A stretch of DNA of 64,000 nt from Xestospongia bergquistia (GCA_963965975.1 OZ014414.1:6113501-6177500); one strand, 5' to 3'. Shown: positions 43,766 to 54,961, counted from the first letter of the stretch. The notes: a model not told the origin generated them from the sequence alone. Translations and numbers: made by a program.

Positions 43766-44631
43766 CATTCTATCACATAAAACTTCACTTAACTTCAAAT
43801 TATTCTAATGTCTGTACAAATCTCTATGTATTCACACTTATTATCAAGCTACATCATGACTCAATAGTATACTCGTATTTCCTATTTTAGATGTCTAACA
43901 GAATCTGTGCTATATACATGCATGTTAGTACACCTACATGCAATTTCATTTGTTTCACTTACCTTTTCAATTCCAAAGACATAAAAATAATTGAGAATGA
44001 GTAACAGACTGGTAAAAACTGTCACAACTCTAGGTGAAGTAACTGCGAATGATATTGGTATGACGAAGCTTTTTTTCAGCTAAAGTTGTTGACACAACCT
44101 TCAAACTCTAAGAATATAACCAATAACTATTATACAACAACTAACCTTTTAAAAAATATAAGTCAGGATGAGTAACAGACTTATAAAAACTCACAAATCT
44201 AGTTGAAGTAACCGCGAATGAAATAGGCATGACGAAGCTTTTTTTTTCATCTAAAGTTGTTGACACAAGCTTCAAACTCTAAGAATATAACCAATAACTA
44301 TTATACAACAACTAACCTGTCAAAAGAATAATTCAGGATGAGTAACAGACTTATAAAAACTGTTACAAATCTAGGTGAAGTAACCGCGAATGAAATTGGT
44401 ATGACGAAGCTTTTTTATTCATCTAAAGTTGTTGACACAAGCTTCAAACTTTAAGAATATAACCAAAAACTATTATACAACAACTAACCTTTCAAAAAAA
44501 GAGTGTACAGCAATCAACAAGACAGAAAATTGATCAAAGGTGACCTCGAGTAAAACGTGGAATAATCAAGTCAATTTGGCCACCCACAGGAAGTTAACGT
44601 TAATTAATTTGATTACCCGTGAAAGGGTTAA
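42521..44631 (+). mobile_element. piggyBac transposon 3, left end missing
   Basis: The right end is clear: ACCCGTGAAAGGG|TTAA, with TTAA at 44628-44631. At the left there is no TTAA or CCCTTT end; the transposase is joined directly to Death sequence near 42520. The 3' region holds a three-fold 170-bp tandem repeat. Confidence 0.75.
43990..44505. repeat. Three tandem copies of a ~170-bp unit
   Basis: GTAACAGAC recurs at 44001, 44172 and 44342, and each unit runs through GCGAATGA, GACGAAGCTTTTTT, AGTTGTTGACACAA and CTATTATACAACAACTAACC. The units differ by a few bases each. The array lies in the noncoding 3' part of piggyBac 3, between the gene and its right end, where transposase-binding repeats would be expected. 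Confidence 0.9.
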
Positions 44632-44683
44632 ATTAGGTGCTATAATTCAGAAATATGAAGATTATCTGAAAATAGTTAGTTGA

Positions 44684-45665
44684 AGCTATTTATTTAGTCA
44701 TACATGGCCCTATGTACAGAGAAAATACTTCCTAGTGTCGGTTTGTTCTGTATGTGCATCAAAATCTTAATAAATTATTCTATAGGTGACCTAATATTAT
44801 TAATATTATAGCATATGAAAATGAGGAGTATTAAAGCTCTGAATAATACTGTAAAAAAATTAGCTGAATATTTTAATATCCTGTTTTTTACTTAATCATG
44901 ACAGATTTGATACACAAGATTTGCTCTACTATTTAGAAAAAATATATAGTCTTTAATCTCTTAGATAATATCTTTCCCTGGCATATAAAGACTTGTTTAA
45001 TTTGGACCATGGATGCAACTGTTTTCATATACTTTTCTATTATCATATGTGATATAATAGAGAAAAGTTGTTATACATTTGTATTTTTTGTGTTTTACAG
45101 AAAATTAGAAAATTTAGTATCTAAAGAGAACTCTGATCTTTCATTGTTAGTAGGAATATAGAGCTGACTGCAGTTAATAAATTTACTTTTCTGTTTAAAT
45201 GATAATGCTAAGCTGAAAACATCACACATGTACACATTGTATTGCTTGTTATATACCATTCTTGTAGTGCATTATTTTAGCTATTAATTAAGAAGTCATC
45301 ACATGTGGTTGTAATCAAAACAATTAACAATAGGGAATCCCTACTAGGGGAAGTGGCTACCTATATAGGTCATGTCATATGGAGTCTGGCTTGCTGACCA
45401 TTTGGTAAGAGAATGTCTGGGGACAAGTGCATATAGGACTCATACAGCCTGCAAAATCTTGCAGGCCACTTTTGTGCACTTACAAGCTCATCCATTTGAC
45501 TTAACACTACACAAGATTAACACTAACACTACACAAGGACTACACAAGATATGAAGATATGAACTGTGCCTGGCAAAATAATAGTATAACATACTTTGTT
45601 CAGACATGTGAATCGTTATATTACCTCCAGCAGTAAATTCAGAGACTCTTACATGATGATGTAAA
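44684..45665. repeat. 3' flank of Death module, copy without the AT tract
   Basis: 44.68-45.43 kb is collinear with 37.65-38.8 kb and continues with the sequence found at 40.57-40.63 kb, which marks the insertion there. 45.43-45.66 kb has a short repeat of AACACTACACAAG but no gene. Confidence 0.65.
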
Positions 45666-46670
45666 AAAGCAGTATGTCACACAAGGAAACATAGTTAGTA
45701 AAGGAAGGTCTGTGCTTCTATTTGAAACATTAAAAATGTCACAAATGACTCAAGTGGTCCCTTTTTACATATCTAGTTAAATTAGCTATTTAAAGCTCCA
45801 ACTAGTTGAGAAAACTCAATGGACAGTTACACGTTAATAACATTGCCTGAACTGACAGCGCACAAATGTCTAACAGTAAAAGAGAAAGATTGCATTATTC
45901 CATTTCTTCAGCCTCAATAACTCAACAAGTAAGTGTAGTTTTGCTTTCACAGAAATAGGCAGTTCCTAATGGTTTCGTTTTCATTTAAAATAATATTTAA
46001 TGCTGCCCTACGTTAATTTAAAAAAATATATAACTGTAGTATATTTTAAAGAAGTCATTGTGAAGGTTAATTTTATTAGTAAATGTTTGCAAAAGGGAGT
46101 ATTTCTTTTTAAAAATTGGAGTATAGATAAAAAAGTGATGATTTAAATATTTTGGCAATAGTACCGGATATTTCTTTTGAAACATCATTGTTGTCAAAAT
46201 TGTTTCTAGTTTCATGCATCACTGGTAGAGACATTCATGTTATTCAGACAAGTTGTATGTGATTAAAGTACAGAGTATTGGGCATGAGGATGTTCAAGGA
46301 TATTTAGTCACAATAACCATGCATATTATAATATATATATCATATCATTGTGGTTGTATTAGATGTATTGTTGATGGACAATACAATGTTTTTCTTAATG
46401 ATTATAGCAATTTAGACACTATTCGTTATAGTATTCTTGCTCTTTCAATGTTATACGTTTGTGTGCTGTCAGTTCAGGCAATGTTATTAACGTATAACTG
46501 TCCATTGAGTTTTCTCAACTAGTTGGAGCTTTAAATAGCTAATTTAACTAGATATGTAAAAAGGGACCACTTGAGTCATTTGTGACATCTTTAATGTTTA
46601 CTTGTAGGAACAACAATTATAGCACAGACCTTCCTTTACTAACTATGTTTCCTTGTGTGACATACTTCTT
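45666..46670. mobile_element. 1-kb foldback element with ~200-bp arms
   Basis: The left arm (45666-45870) and right arm (46466-46670) are inverted copies: AGTATGTCACACAAGGAAAC outside, CATTGCCTGAACTGACAGC inside. Small indels separate them. The loop of about 600 bases is AT-rich with frames up to 89 codons and no recognised domain. A decayed relative of one arm is at 50.72-50.80 kb. It abuts the 5' part of the DIRS element. Confidence 0.75.
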
Positions 46671-46717
46671 TTGTGATACCACTTGGCATTCGCCTTAACC
46701 AAAGCTAAAATCATGTT

Positions 46718-46903
46718 GTGTTGTGTGGTTTATTTAATAAACCAGTGGTCAATGAATGTAGATACACAGATTGCAAGTACGCCCATATTTGTTCCCTCTT
46801 CCGTCAGGGCCCTCATCCAGCATCACAGTGCTTGAGGTCCCATCGCACTCTCCTGGTGTTGCCTACACAGACAGTCACTCCAAGGATCATGCCTAGATTG
46901 TAG
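46718..46903 (+). pseudogene. DIRS Gag-like fragment with Cys/His motif
   Basis: The frame reads FNKPVVNECRYTDCKYAHIC followed by GPHPASQC, the pattern seen at the C-terminus of DIRS Gag proteins (C-x5-C-x4-H-x-C with a GxHPAxxC tail, from memory). It stops at 46903, and the rest of Gag upstream is missing, replaced by the foldback element. The first in-frame codon is GTG, so no real start is present. Confidence 0.5.
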
Positions 46904-47310
46904 AAGAGATGACCACACCAGACCTAGGCTAGAACCACTTACTAGCATTACCATGTATCACTTGAGTTACTATATTAGCAACTGACACTCCACCTGTAGT
47001 ATACAATAGGTAGAAATTTATTTCCCAACATAATATCCTAATTGAGTTAAATTGTGAATGATCAATATCGCATAGTCAACGCACTTTAATAACAGAGCAC
47101 TAGTAACTTAATTTAATAACCAATAATTAATAACTTAGCACTCCCACATGAAACTTATCCATCACTGCACAGAACATGCACAGGGCATAATCAACAAATA
47201 AGGCTAAAACATCAGCACAGTACACAGACGGAGCTGGCAAAGCTCTGTTAATACATACATAATATATATGCACATTCAGAGTTCACAATCAAGCAATTTT
47301 CGCTAGTTAG
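46904..47310. other. Gap between Gag and RT fragments
   Basis: AT-rich sequence with no recognised coding content, including TAATTTAATAACCAATAATTAATAA. It may be a later insertion or a decayed 3' end of gag. Confidence 0.35.
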
Positions 47311-48530
47311 TTGGTTTATCTCTTATGTAGGCCCATATCGGTATATGAAGGACCTCCAACATTATGTTCAAGCCACTTGCCATACCCAATTGCACCAGAA
47401 ATTGCACAGGTACAATCACCCCTTCAACCTTGTCTGAACCAATGGCATATACTGCTTGCTCACCACCCAGACCAACAGCTGGCAGAATACATACTAAATG
47501 GCATTCAGCATGGCTTTTGGATTGGCTTTAACTGGGGGAACTGTCTCTGCTCGGCTCGTCGGAATATCCAATCAGCATATGATCACCCAGAGGTTGCGGA
47601 TAAGTATATTGCCAACGAACTCAGCAAAGGTCACTTAATAGGCCCACTCCCCACAGCTCAGTTGTCCAATAGCCAGTTTATTCATGTGAGTCGAATTGGA
47701 ATTATTCCAAAAGGACATAACACTGGCAAATGGTGTCTCATCACAGACCTGTCCTATCTGGAAGGACAAAGCATCAATGATGGCATAGGACGGGAATATT
47801 GTACCTTGGAATACACAACCGTGGACAAGGAACTGCTTTGGGTCCGGTTGCACTCCTAGCAAAGATCGATATAAATCTGCTTATCGGCTGGTTCCAGTCC
47901 ACCCATACGACCGACCACTGGTAGGTTTTCGATGGCGAGGCAAGGTTTATTTGGATGACATGCTTCCTTTTGGGTTGCGATCAGCTCCAAAAGTATTCAA
48001 TGCTTTGGCAGACACACTTGAATGTGTTTTCATTATAGAGGGGTTAACAATGTGGATCACTACCTAGATGATTTCGTGACAATGGGACCCCCTGCCTCTT
48101 CAACATGTGCTAGAAACTTAAGAGTCAAGGACAAATGTGAAGGCACCTCACCAAGGCTAACCTTTCTGGGCATAGAGATAGATACACAAGAAAGGGTGTT
48201 ACAATTACCACAGGAGAAACTTTGAGAATGCAGATGATTCTGACTCAATGGAAGAAGAAACGATAGTGTCGGAGGTGGGAATTGTTAGTTGGTCTGCATC
48301 GTGTGCTTTGTAACAATCAATGGTTTCAGTTGCAGCGGCCTACATCCTGCCAGGACAAACATATCTCATTTAAGGAACTTATTCCTATTATGCTGGCTGT
48401 GATGGTGTGAGGGTCAGCCATTCATTGTCAATGCGACTACCAGGCAGTAGTGTGCATGCTTGCCTCTCACTATTCTTGTCAGACGTACCTCATGCACCTG
48501 CTGAGATGCTTATTCTGTTTGTAAGCAACA
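47311..48530 (+). pseudogene. DIRS reverse transcriptase and RNase H, frameshifted
   Basis: The N-terminal RT segment lies in one frame to 47859 (HVSRIGIIPKG, GKWCLITDLSY, SINDGI). A shift near 47830 leads to ALLAKID, and another gives YKSAYRLVPVHPYDRP and DMLPFGLRSAPKVFNALADT. A third shift near 48040 gives the catalytic HYLDDF and then LTFLGIEIDT. RNase H-like text follows at 48310-48530 (ISFKELIPIMLAV, then a stop, CQCDYQAVVCML, YLMHLLRCL). The catalytic DD pair is kept, but at least three frameshifts and two stops make it inactive. Confidence 0.8.
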
Positions 48531-48847
48531 TACAGACTAACCATCACACAATCACATATACCTGTCCGCATAAACACCCCAGCTGATGACCTCTCTCGTA
48601 ATAACATTATATCCTTTTTCTCACAGGCACCTTACATGCACAAGAACCCCACGCCACTCCTCTGATGGCCCTCGACCTTCTCCTGGATCCCAAACTGGAC
48701 TGGACGTCATCGTCTTGGATGGTGCTGTTCAGGGCTACTGTAGGCTTGGAATAGCGCCATCATAAGACATATGAATCAGCTGTCAGGCAGTTTGGTAGTT
48801 TCTGCTCAAAGTATTCCATTTTATGCTACTTTGTTGCCTTCCTCACA

Positions 48848-49690
48848 ATGGATGGATTGGTACCCCAATCTATAAAGTCATATTTAGCTGCAATCCGTCA
48901 TACACAGATCGAGGCTGGACTACCGGAACCCAAATCACTGTCATCTTGCCCACGACTAAAAGTCATATTGAATGGGGTAGTTTGGCAGAGAATGGGGCGT
49001 CGTCCCCCAAAGAAACCTCGCCTCCCCATATTAGCGGACACTGTTTTGGGCATGTACAGAACTATGGCAGGAAAGGTGGACAGGGATACCATTATGCTAT
49101 GGGCAGCTTGTTCAATTTCCTTTTTTGGGTTTCTTCGAGCAAGGGAAATCACAGTGCCCACGTGTTTAGCATTTCAATCACATACACACCTTGCTTGGGA
49201 GGATGTTAGTGTGGATAGTGTACAGAAGCCAAAGATACTAAAGGTCCATTTAAAAGTCTCTAAATGTGACCAATTTGGGAATGGTATAGATATATTCCTA
49301 GGATGTATAGAATCTCCTATGTGTCCGGTATCAGCTGTATTATTATACATGGCAATCCGTAGTCCAGCACGTGGTCCTTTCTTTCATTTTCAAGATGGCA
49401 TCCCTCTTACGAAAAGCCATTAATTTAATTATAATAATTATAATTTTGGCCTATTTATGATTATGATTCCATTTGTCATGGCTGTCCGAGACGTATTAGG
49501 CCAGATGGGTCTAGACCAATCCCTGTATGCAGGACATAGCTTCAGGATTGGGGCAGCCACAGCAGCGGGGGTTGAAGGTTCGACCATCACAGGCCTAGGT
49601 CGTTGGTCAAGCACAGCCTTCTTGACATATATCCAGACTCCGAGACAAAAACTCGCAGCACTCATCCCCCATATTGGTGGACTTCTATGA
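48848..49690 (+). pseudogene. DIRS tyrosine recombinase, interrupted
   Basis: The frame 48848-49423 encodes an N-terminal core-binding-like domain (SIKSYLAAIRHTQ, LPILADTVLGMYRTM) and the start of the catalytic domain with SFFGFLRAREIT (catalytic Arg). After an AT-rich interruption of about 35 bases it resumes at 49457-49690 with GHSFRIGAATAA (His-x-x-Arg) and LGRWSSTAFLTYI (Tyr nucleophile). All catalytic residues can be seen. The break carries stops, so no full protein is made. This enzyme type integrates circular DIRS cDNA without target duplication. Confidence 0.85.
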
Positions 49691-49980
49691 CATATCATTC
49701 ACCATCCTTATTTGTGTATTTACGTATTAAAGACCGATTTAATTAGTTTAATGGACATAAGGGTGGGAGTATGGGATATTGAGTCTTTGGGGGTCCCAGG
49801 GTGAGACATACCCCCACTGGTTGTGGGTGGTGTGTCTCTTGGGCAATGGGTGGAGCACACACTCGCTCCACCCAGTCATATCACCCAAGGACATGCCTCA
49901 TTTCAGAATTAATAAGTGATTAGGTCTACCATGATTCTTTAGAGGATCATTTAGGTTGACTAACCCCCTCAAAGTAGACT

Positions 49981-51152
49981 AATGCATTTTAATGATTTTA
50001 TGTGCCCAGCCTGGATCCTCCTTTTCCCATACTATACTGTTTCTGGAGAGTAAGGTATCAATAACAAAAATTCTACTTAATGTTAAAGGAAGGGTAAAAG
50101 TATATCAACAAAAACCAGAGCAAACTATTATCATATCAGCATTAAAGTATTTTATATACAACATAAGACCACCTTCATCTTGGATTACAACCTTTTCAGA
50201 CAATGTAGGTGTTCCTCTCTTAAATAATAATTATTATAAACCAACAAAGACCACCTTCTGTTTGGATATGACACACCTTCACGTCTTTTGATTTAACATT
50301 TCTAATTGACAACCCAACATACAACTAAAGTCAGGAATCCAACACAATTGGAAACATCTCTTTGACACTTGATTCTAAGAGACTGATCATGGTATTAGTG
50401 CTCTCCATTTAATTAAATAACAAAAAATTAAATATTGTGCCATGTGCCGAAGAATTGGAATTACAAAATTGTAAATTGGTTTGTTAATTTGAAATATCAA
50501 ACACATGTAGGTGAATTGAAGAAATAGAAATTAGAATGTATATGTCCTTGTCTTCCATATGAAACTACATAAGGCATTTCTATGACCTGCAATATTTATG
50601 CAAAGGGTCGCAATGCCATGCAGACCATGTAGTAACCACTGTTTTTTTGTCCATATTGTTACTGTAACAACAAATGCATTTATTTAAGGTATCAACAAAT
50701 TCAACATTGTGAATACTTTAAAATGGTATGAAAAAGTAAAAATGACTCAATTAGTCCTTTTTTACATATGTGGTTACATTAGCTATGTAAACCTCCGATC
50801 TATTGTCTAATCATTTTCAAGATCACACAATACCTTAGCATCTTCAAAAATTCAAATATATAGTATCTCGTATTCATGGTTCTATTAATTACAAATATTA
50901 CTACTTTGATGCTTCCAGTTGGCTTTAAATATTGAGTTAGATTAATTTAGATGTTGTTTTGGTAACATTGCATTGATGAAAATACCGTAACTGAGACCTC
51001 TGTCAAAAGCACAAGTGTATGCAAATTAATACAAATAAGATTCCAACAAAATTCATGTTTATTAATTGCCACAATTGTAACTGCCATATTGTCAGGAAAT
51101 TTTAACTTTAATTTGGTGCACAATAACATAGCTAGAAATACAGTGTGTTTAC
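49981..51152. other. Repeat remnants, no gene
   Basis: 50160-50275 carries two copies of the AAGACCACCTTC MITE end. 50300-50560 is a degenerate copy of the 38950 MITE region. 50720-50800 is a decayed arm of the 45.7-kb foldback. Short minus-strand frames near 51.0 kb have no domain. Confidence 0.5.
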
Positions 51153-51188
51153 CTGATATTGATCCTCTGCTAGTTTCATCTTTAGGTT
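51153..51188 (-). CDS. Micro-exon following the minus-strand TIR exon
   Basis: On the minus strand, acceptor TTTATAG (ending at 51189) and donor GTAAAC bound 36 nt in phase 1-1, encoding PKDETSRGSIS. It ends TCAG|GTAAAC exactly like the second micro-exon of the plus-strand TIR gene (32033), supporting a common gene structure. Confidence 0.55.
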
Positions 51189-51318
51189 CTATAAATCATT
51201 AAATTGGATAAACCATGAACGTTGTCATAATTTATTATAGTTGATTACTTTGTGCCAACTCATGACCAGTAGATGGTGCACGTACAACTATGAGTAGATA
51301 ACAGTAACAATTGTTAAG

Positions 51319-51768
51319 TTACTCACTTGGAACCTTTTGCTTGATTGCTGCTAGTAAGTCATCATATGTAGGATGCTCCACGATTGTTGTTTTGAAAGTT
51401 GTGTATTGAACTCTTTTCACAATAGACTGTATAGCCATATCATTTTGACCTTTTTCATATTCAGGTTTGCGATCTTCAAAGAGGATTGGAAAGATATCCT
51501 TTTTATGTATGTAATGAGCATCATGGATCTCTTGATGACATGGTATAGAATCAAGATATTCTTGTGTTATTATAGGAATAAAAGCATCACAATCTCTTAC
51601 TTTTGTTGCAATAAGATTGTCCCATACTGTACCAGCAGGAATGTTCTCTGGATCTTCAGAGATGAATACTTCAACAATACCACGCTCACGCTTGAGATTT
51701 GTCTTCAGTTCTTTAACAAAGTTGCTGATTTTATCTATTTTAGTACTATAACTAATGAAGATCTTCAT
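51319..51768 (-). CDS. TIR-domain protein, TIR exon (minus strand)
   Basis: The ATG at 51768 starts a TIR domain of about 147 residues, clearly paralogous to 31413: KIFISYSTK (2-10), a BB-loop region with PAGTVW (Trp49), DAFIPIITQEYLDS, and CHQEI with Glu80 at the NADase glutamate position. The end FPILFEDRKPEYEKGQ is shared too. An AA|GTGAGT donor at 51327 (phase 1) precedes the micro-exon at 51188; unspliced, the frame stops at 51319. As in the other gene, a CTACCTAG acceptor-like site abuts the ATG. No lesion seen. The Mutator-like MITE lies 48 bases upstream and may disrupt the promoter or upstream intron. Downstream I find no Death exon on this strand. Confidence 0.88.
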   Translation of the reverse strand: MKIFISYSTKIDKISNFVKELKTNLKRERGIVEVFISEDPENIPAGTVWDNLIATKVRDCDAFIPIITQEYLDSIPCHQEIHDAHYIHKKDIFPILFEDRKPEYEKGQNDMAIQSIVKRVQYTTFKTTIVEHPTYDDLLAAIKQKVPSE

Positions 51769-51815
51769 GACTAGGTAGAGAGCCCTATCGAATATTTACT
51801 GGGTAAATTTAACAG

Positions 51816-52352
51816 TAGTCTCATCCCCAGATCTTCTAGCAAGCTAAAGTAGCACACGGGTTGTCCCCAGTAAGGATTATGGCGTGATGTTGGTATGCAA
51901 TTAGAGGTAGTGTGAAATATGAATATTATTAAATTGAAGTAGGTGTGGAGCGTATGCATGGCTACTCTTCAAGAAATCTGCTACTCCTGCTGTTCTGACC
52001 TAAGCAGTGAACCTAATGATCGTGTTATTACAAGAAACAAGAACGATGAATATTCCTGTCCATACTTCATAGTTGTAGTTGTGCTAAACAATGAGAAACT
52101 TGAAATGCAACCAGAGAAGATTCACCAAAAAATTTTTTTTTTGTTTCTCTTTGAGAGTAAATCCAAATTCTTTGTCAACTTCGTTGATTTTAAAGACAAC
52201 GTTTGCAGTAGACATATCTCCACGCTTTAAACACTTCAATTTAATGATATTAGTATTTCACACTACCTCTAATTGCATACCAACGCCCGCGCCTTATTGG
52301 GGACACAAAAGTCAACTCAGACCTTTTGCTAGTAGGCCTGGGGACGAGACTA
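51816..52352. mobile_element. 537-bp Mutator-like MITE with 9-bp target duplication
   Basis: The inverted ends TAGTCTCATCCCCAG and CTGGGGACGAGACTA open arms of about 140 bases (sharing GGTATGCAATTAGAGGTAGT). It is flanked by exact direct repeats ATTTAACAG (51807-51815 and 52353-52361). A 9-bp duplication with long inverted ends points to the Mutator superfamily. The inner 250 bases carry short frames shared with 32507-32690. Non-autonomous. Confidence 0.8.
52060..52220 (-). other. Possible captured gene fragment inside the MITE
   Basis: The minus strand reads STANVVFKINEVD-EFGFTLKEK, and the copy at 32510-32590 reads SNVLFIINEV-KKFGFTLKEK. Keeping the peptide while the DNA differs suggests the fragment once coded, either for element protein or a host gene piece taken up by the element. 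I do not recognise the protein. On the plus strand a separate frame starts MATLQEICYSCCSDLSS and has paired cysteines. Confidence 0.35.
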
Positions 52353-52361
52353 ATTTAACAG

Positions 52362-52619
52362 TTGAGTGAATGCTTAATACACTAATGTTCATCTTGACAA
52401 AGGTCTGTTCCCGTTCACCTTCCTGGTAAAAAATTATCATAATAATTCGATCAAATTCAAAATTTGAAAGTCAAGTGGTCTCAAGACGACCATCCGGTTA
52501 TTTTGACGTCTTTTTTTATATAATAGGACCCACAAGAACAAGATTTCTTGTACCTTCCATAAGCAAAGTATAGGAGATGCCATTGACCACGAGGAATGTG
52601 ATCTCGTGAATTTCGTATC
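52362..52619. other. Unassigned stretch before segmental duplication A
   Basis: No gene seen. Slightly richer in G and C, with an 81-codon minus-strand frame that I judge to be chance. The end carries the last bases of the CFAP298 exon-6 relic shared with 5547. Confidence 0.35.
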
Positions 52620-54013
52620 ACAAAATATCTCAAACAAGTAGGAATAAAGGTCAGGCATATTATAGTAAATGAGTAAAGTCATTTAAATAACATTGCGATA
52701 CTTTAGATTGACAAATATCTTGTATTGAGTCAATGTTTCAATGGGACTTCTATAATACTGTAATACTTGGGATCAAAATGTCTTAATGTGGAAATTTCCT
52801 TAAATGTTCTAAAAACACACTTGAATTGATAACTCTAATATAGCTAGAAATTGGAGAATGTACACTTTATTTGTGAGAGTCCTAATAGCCAGCCGTCTAG
52901 TGAGATGTTGTGAATAAATCCTGTACATTTGTTTATATGATATCTATTCCAAGTGATTTTGAAACATAGTAGATTATAGTTAATGCTATTATCTGGTCTA
53001 TAGTCTTTACATCTAGAATTGACCCTGTCATTATCGACTATATAGAAAAGCTCTTTAAGTCAATTTCTTGTTTTGTCTTAATTTGTCTCTAAAAGTACTA
53101 ACTATTGCACAATGTACACATAGATTGAAATGTTCTGCATAAATAAAATGTCTTTTTTAATCCTTTATTAGTATCATTTCATCTTATAATAATATTGTGT
53201 AATGAAGTACTTCTCTTTGCAATAATGTGTTATTGTCAATTTTGGCTAGTGATAAAATATATGCTTACACTACAGAGCAGCATTTACTTATGAGAAGTGC
53301 TTAATTTAAGATTGTGTCTACAAAAGAGGTTCCACTGTATTTATTTATATTGAACAACTTGTATTGTAATATAACAATCATTTTTACATAGAAACTTGAA
53401 GCTAACAAGGAAGATGGTTATACGAATATTCACAGCCTGCCCACAATCTCTTAAAGAGCCTTTTAATGATTAAATGATATCAGTTGGAGACCAAAATAAA
53501 ACAAGTTAGCCTACATACACTATATATGTTCATAGTAAAACACTTAAGACACATTTATTTTACTATATGTGTAATGAATTATCTAAACTGTTACTGAAGT
53601 TTACAGTATTTGTTCTAAAAATAATTGCACTATAGCCAAATAAATACTTTATTAAAATCTACAAGTATTAGCATAGCCACTCTAATTGTGGTAGTTTTTC
53701 TGTGAACACAATCATACAATGAAAAGGGTAGGAATGAAGTTTAAGTTGGGAGGGCTGACCTTATATTTAGTTGTGTTATATTATTAAACATTAAAAATGA
53801 CCCAAAAATTAATTCGTCTGTTTTTAAAGGAAACAAACTCTTTAGCTGTTTTTAATAAGTTTATGTTATGTGTATGTAAGAACATGACATGGTTTAGTTG
53901 TTCTTGGGTCATAGTACTTTGTAGGTAATTTTTTAGTTGGTGTAAGGTTGAAAAAGTGTGTTCCGTTCTATTAATACTTTTGTTATAGGAATTAATTTTA
54001 CAGAAGGTAACAT

Positions 54014-54430
54014 GCCACACAATAATGTGGTGATTGATTGTTAATGTACACAAATTAACACAATAACCACTTCAATCAAGAGGTTATTGTGTACATAGTC
54101 TTGAGTGCAAATCAGGGGGGGGGTTTATCCTCTACCCCCCCCCCCCCCCCCTACAATATTAAATGTCACTAGTAATATTTCCTTTTTAGCCATTGTTTAT
54201 AGATACTATAATTACCATCCAAGCTAATATTCATGTACACTGTAGCAGGATGTTACAGGAATGTAAGTTTATGATAAATCAATAAAGCAATACATAGAGT
54301 AACTCAGTCATAAGTATTCTGGAAGCCATTTAACATAAATTTCCTTGACCCCTATATTAGATAACAACATATACCTTAATAGGATTATAAAGTGTTAGCA
54401 TGTGTGATATGTGTGATGACTGTTAACAAG
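54014..54430. other. Insertion with G and C homopolymers
   Basis: Absent from the partner copy (junction near 6980). It contains G9 (54115-54123) and C17 (54135-54151) close together, which could form a hairpin or G-quadruplex, and a short inverted repeat AATAACCACTT/GAGGTTATT. No coding content. Possibly a small element. Confidence 0.5.
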
Positions 54431-54833
54431 TGTTATATTACTCCATGCTTGGTACTATTTTTAATTTAATACTACTTTGTTTGTAAACAAAAACAAACAA
54501 AGTAGTATTAGGAAGTTCATGTTAGTTTTTATAGCATCACTTTTTCATTTAAAGTACTAAAATCTTATTAATATATAGCAACAAAGTAGCTTCTATAGAA
54601 ACACACAAACATGGTTCTAGATAAAACAAATGGAACATAATCAAAAATTTTCTTAGTAATTATTGCTTAATTATATTCTTTTAATAAATTTTAAGAAATT
54701 TTGAAAGCATTTATTTGCTTTGAGTTTCCTTTAATTGTCCATTAAGTTTTATTAGTGCTTTCAAAGTTAGATACTATGTTCCTGTGATGTCTCCTCATAC
54801 AGTATGTATTGTGTGTAATATATTGCCTTTTAC

Positions 54834-54871
54834 TGAACATATTACATGTACGTTATAACTATCTCTCTCTT

Positions 54872-54961
<90 letters not shown>

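Larger units (their letters stand above)
42455..44683 (+). pseudogene. Death-domain exon split by a piggyBac element
   Basis: The left piece (42455-42520) encodes the start of the Death exon (DLPNHVLDQQPT), with a 5-base deletion relative to 37320 that shifts the frame near its start. The right piece (44632-44683) encodes its last helix (QKYEDYLK is recoverable with one codon lost), then a TGA and the same 3' flank as at 37646. Between them lies the truncated piggyBac, and the central part of the Death domain is missing. The insertion therefore came with, or was followed by, a deletion that removed both Death sequence and the transposon's left end. Confidence 0.75.
46690..49980 (+). mobile_element. 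DIRS-type retroelement, decayed
   Basis: In order on the plus strand: a Gag-like Cys/His motif, reverse transcriptase, RNase H and a tyrosine recombinase. This is the DIRS order, and no DDE integrase or protease is seen. Ends are not resolved. The 3' stretch 49740-49980 is relatively GC-rich with GGGGGTCCCAGGG and GTGGAGCACAC/CTCGCTCCACCC inverted words that may belong to the terminal or internal complementary repeats. Confidence 0.75.

Noticed and set aside
48898..49161. Minus-strand frames over the DIRS element (also 47635-47862, 49438-49698)
   Set aside because: Shadows of the RT and recombinase coding strand.
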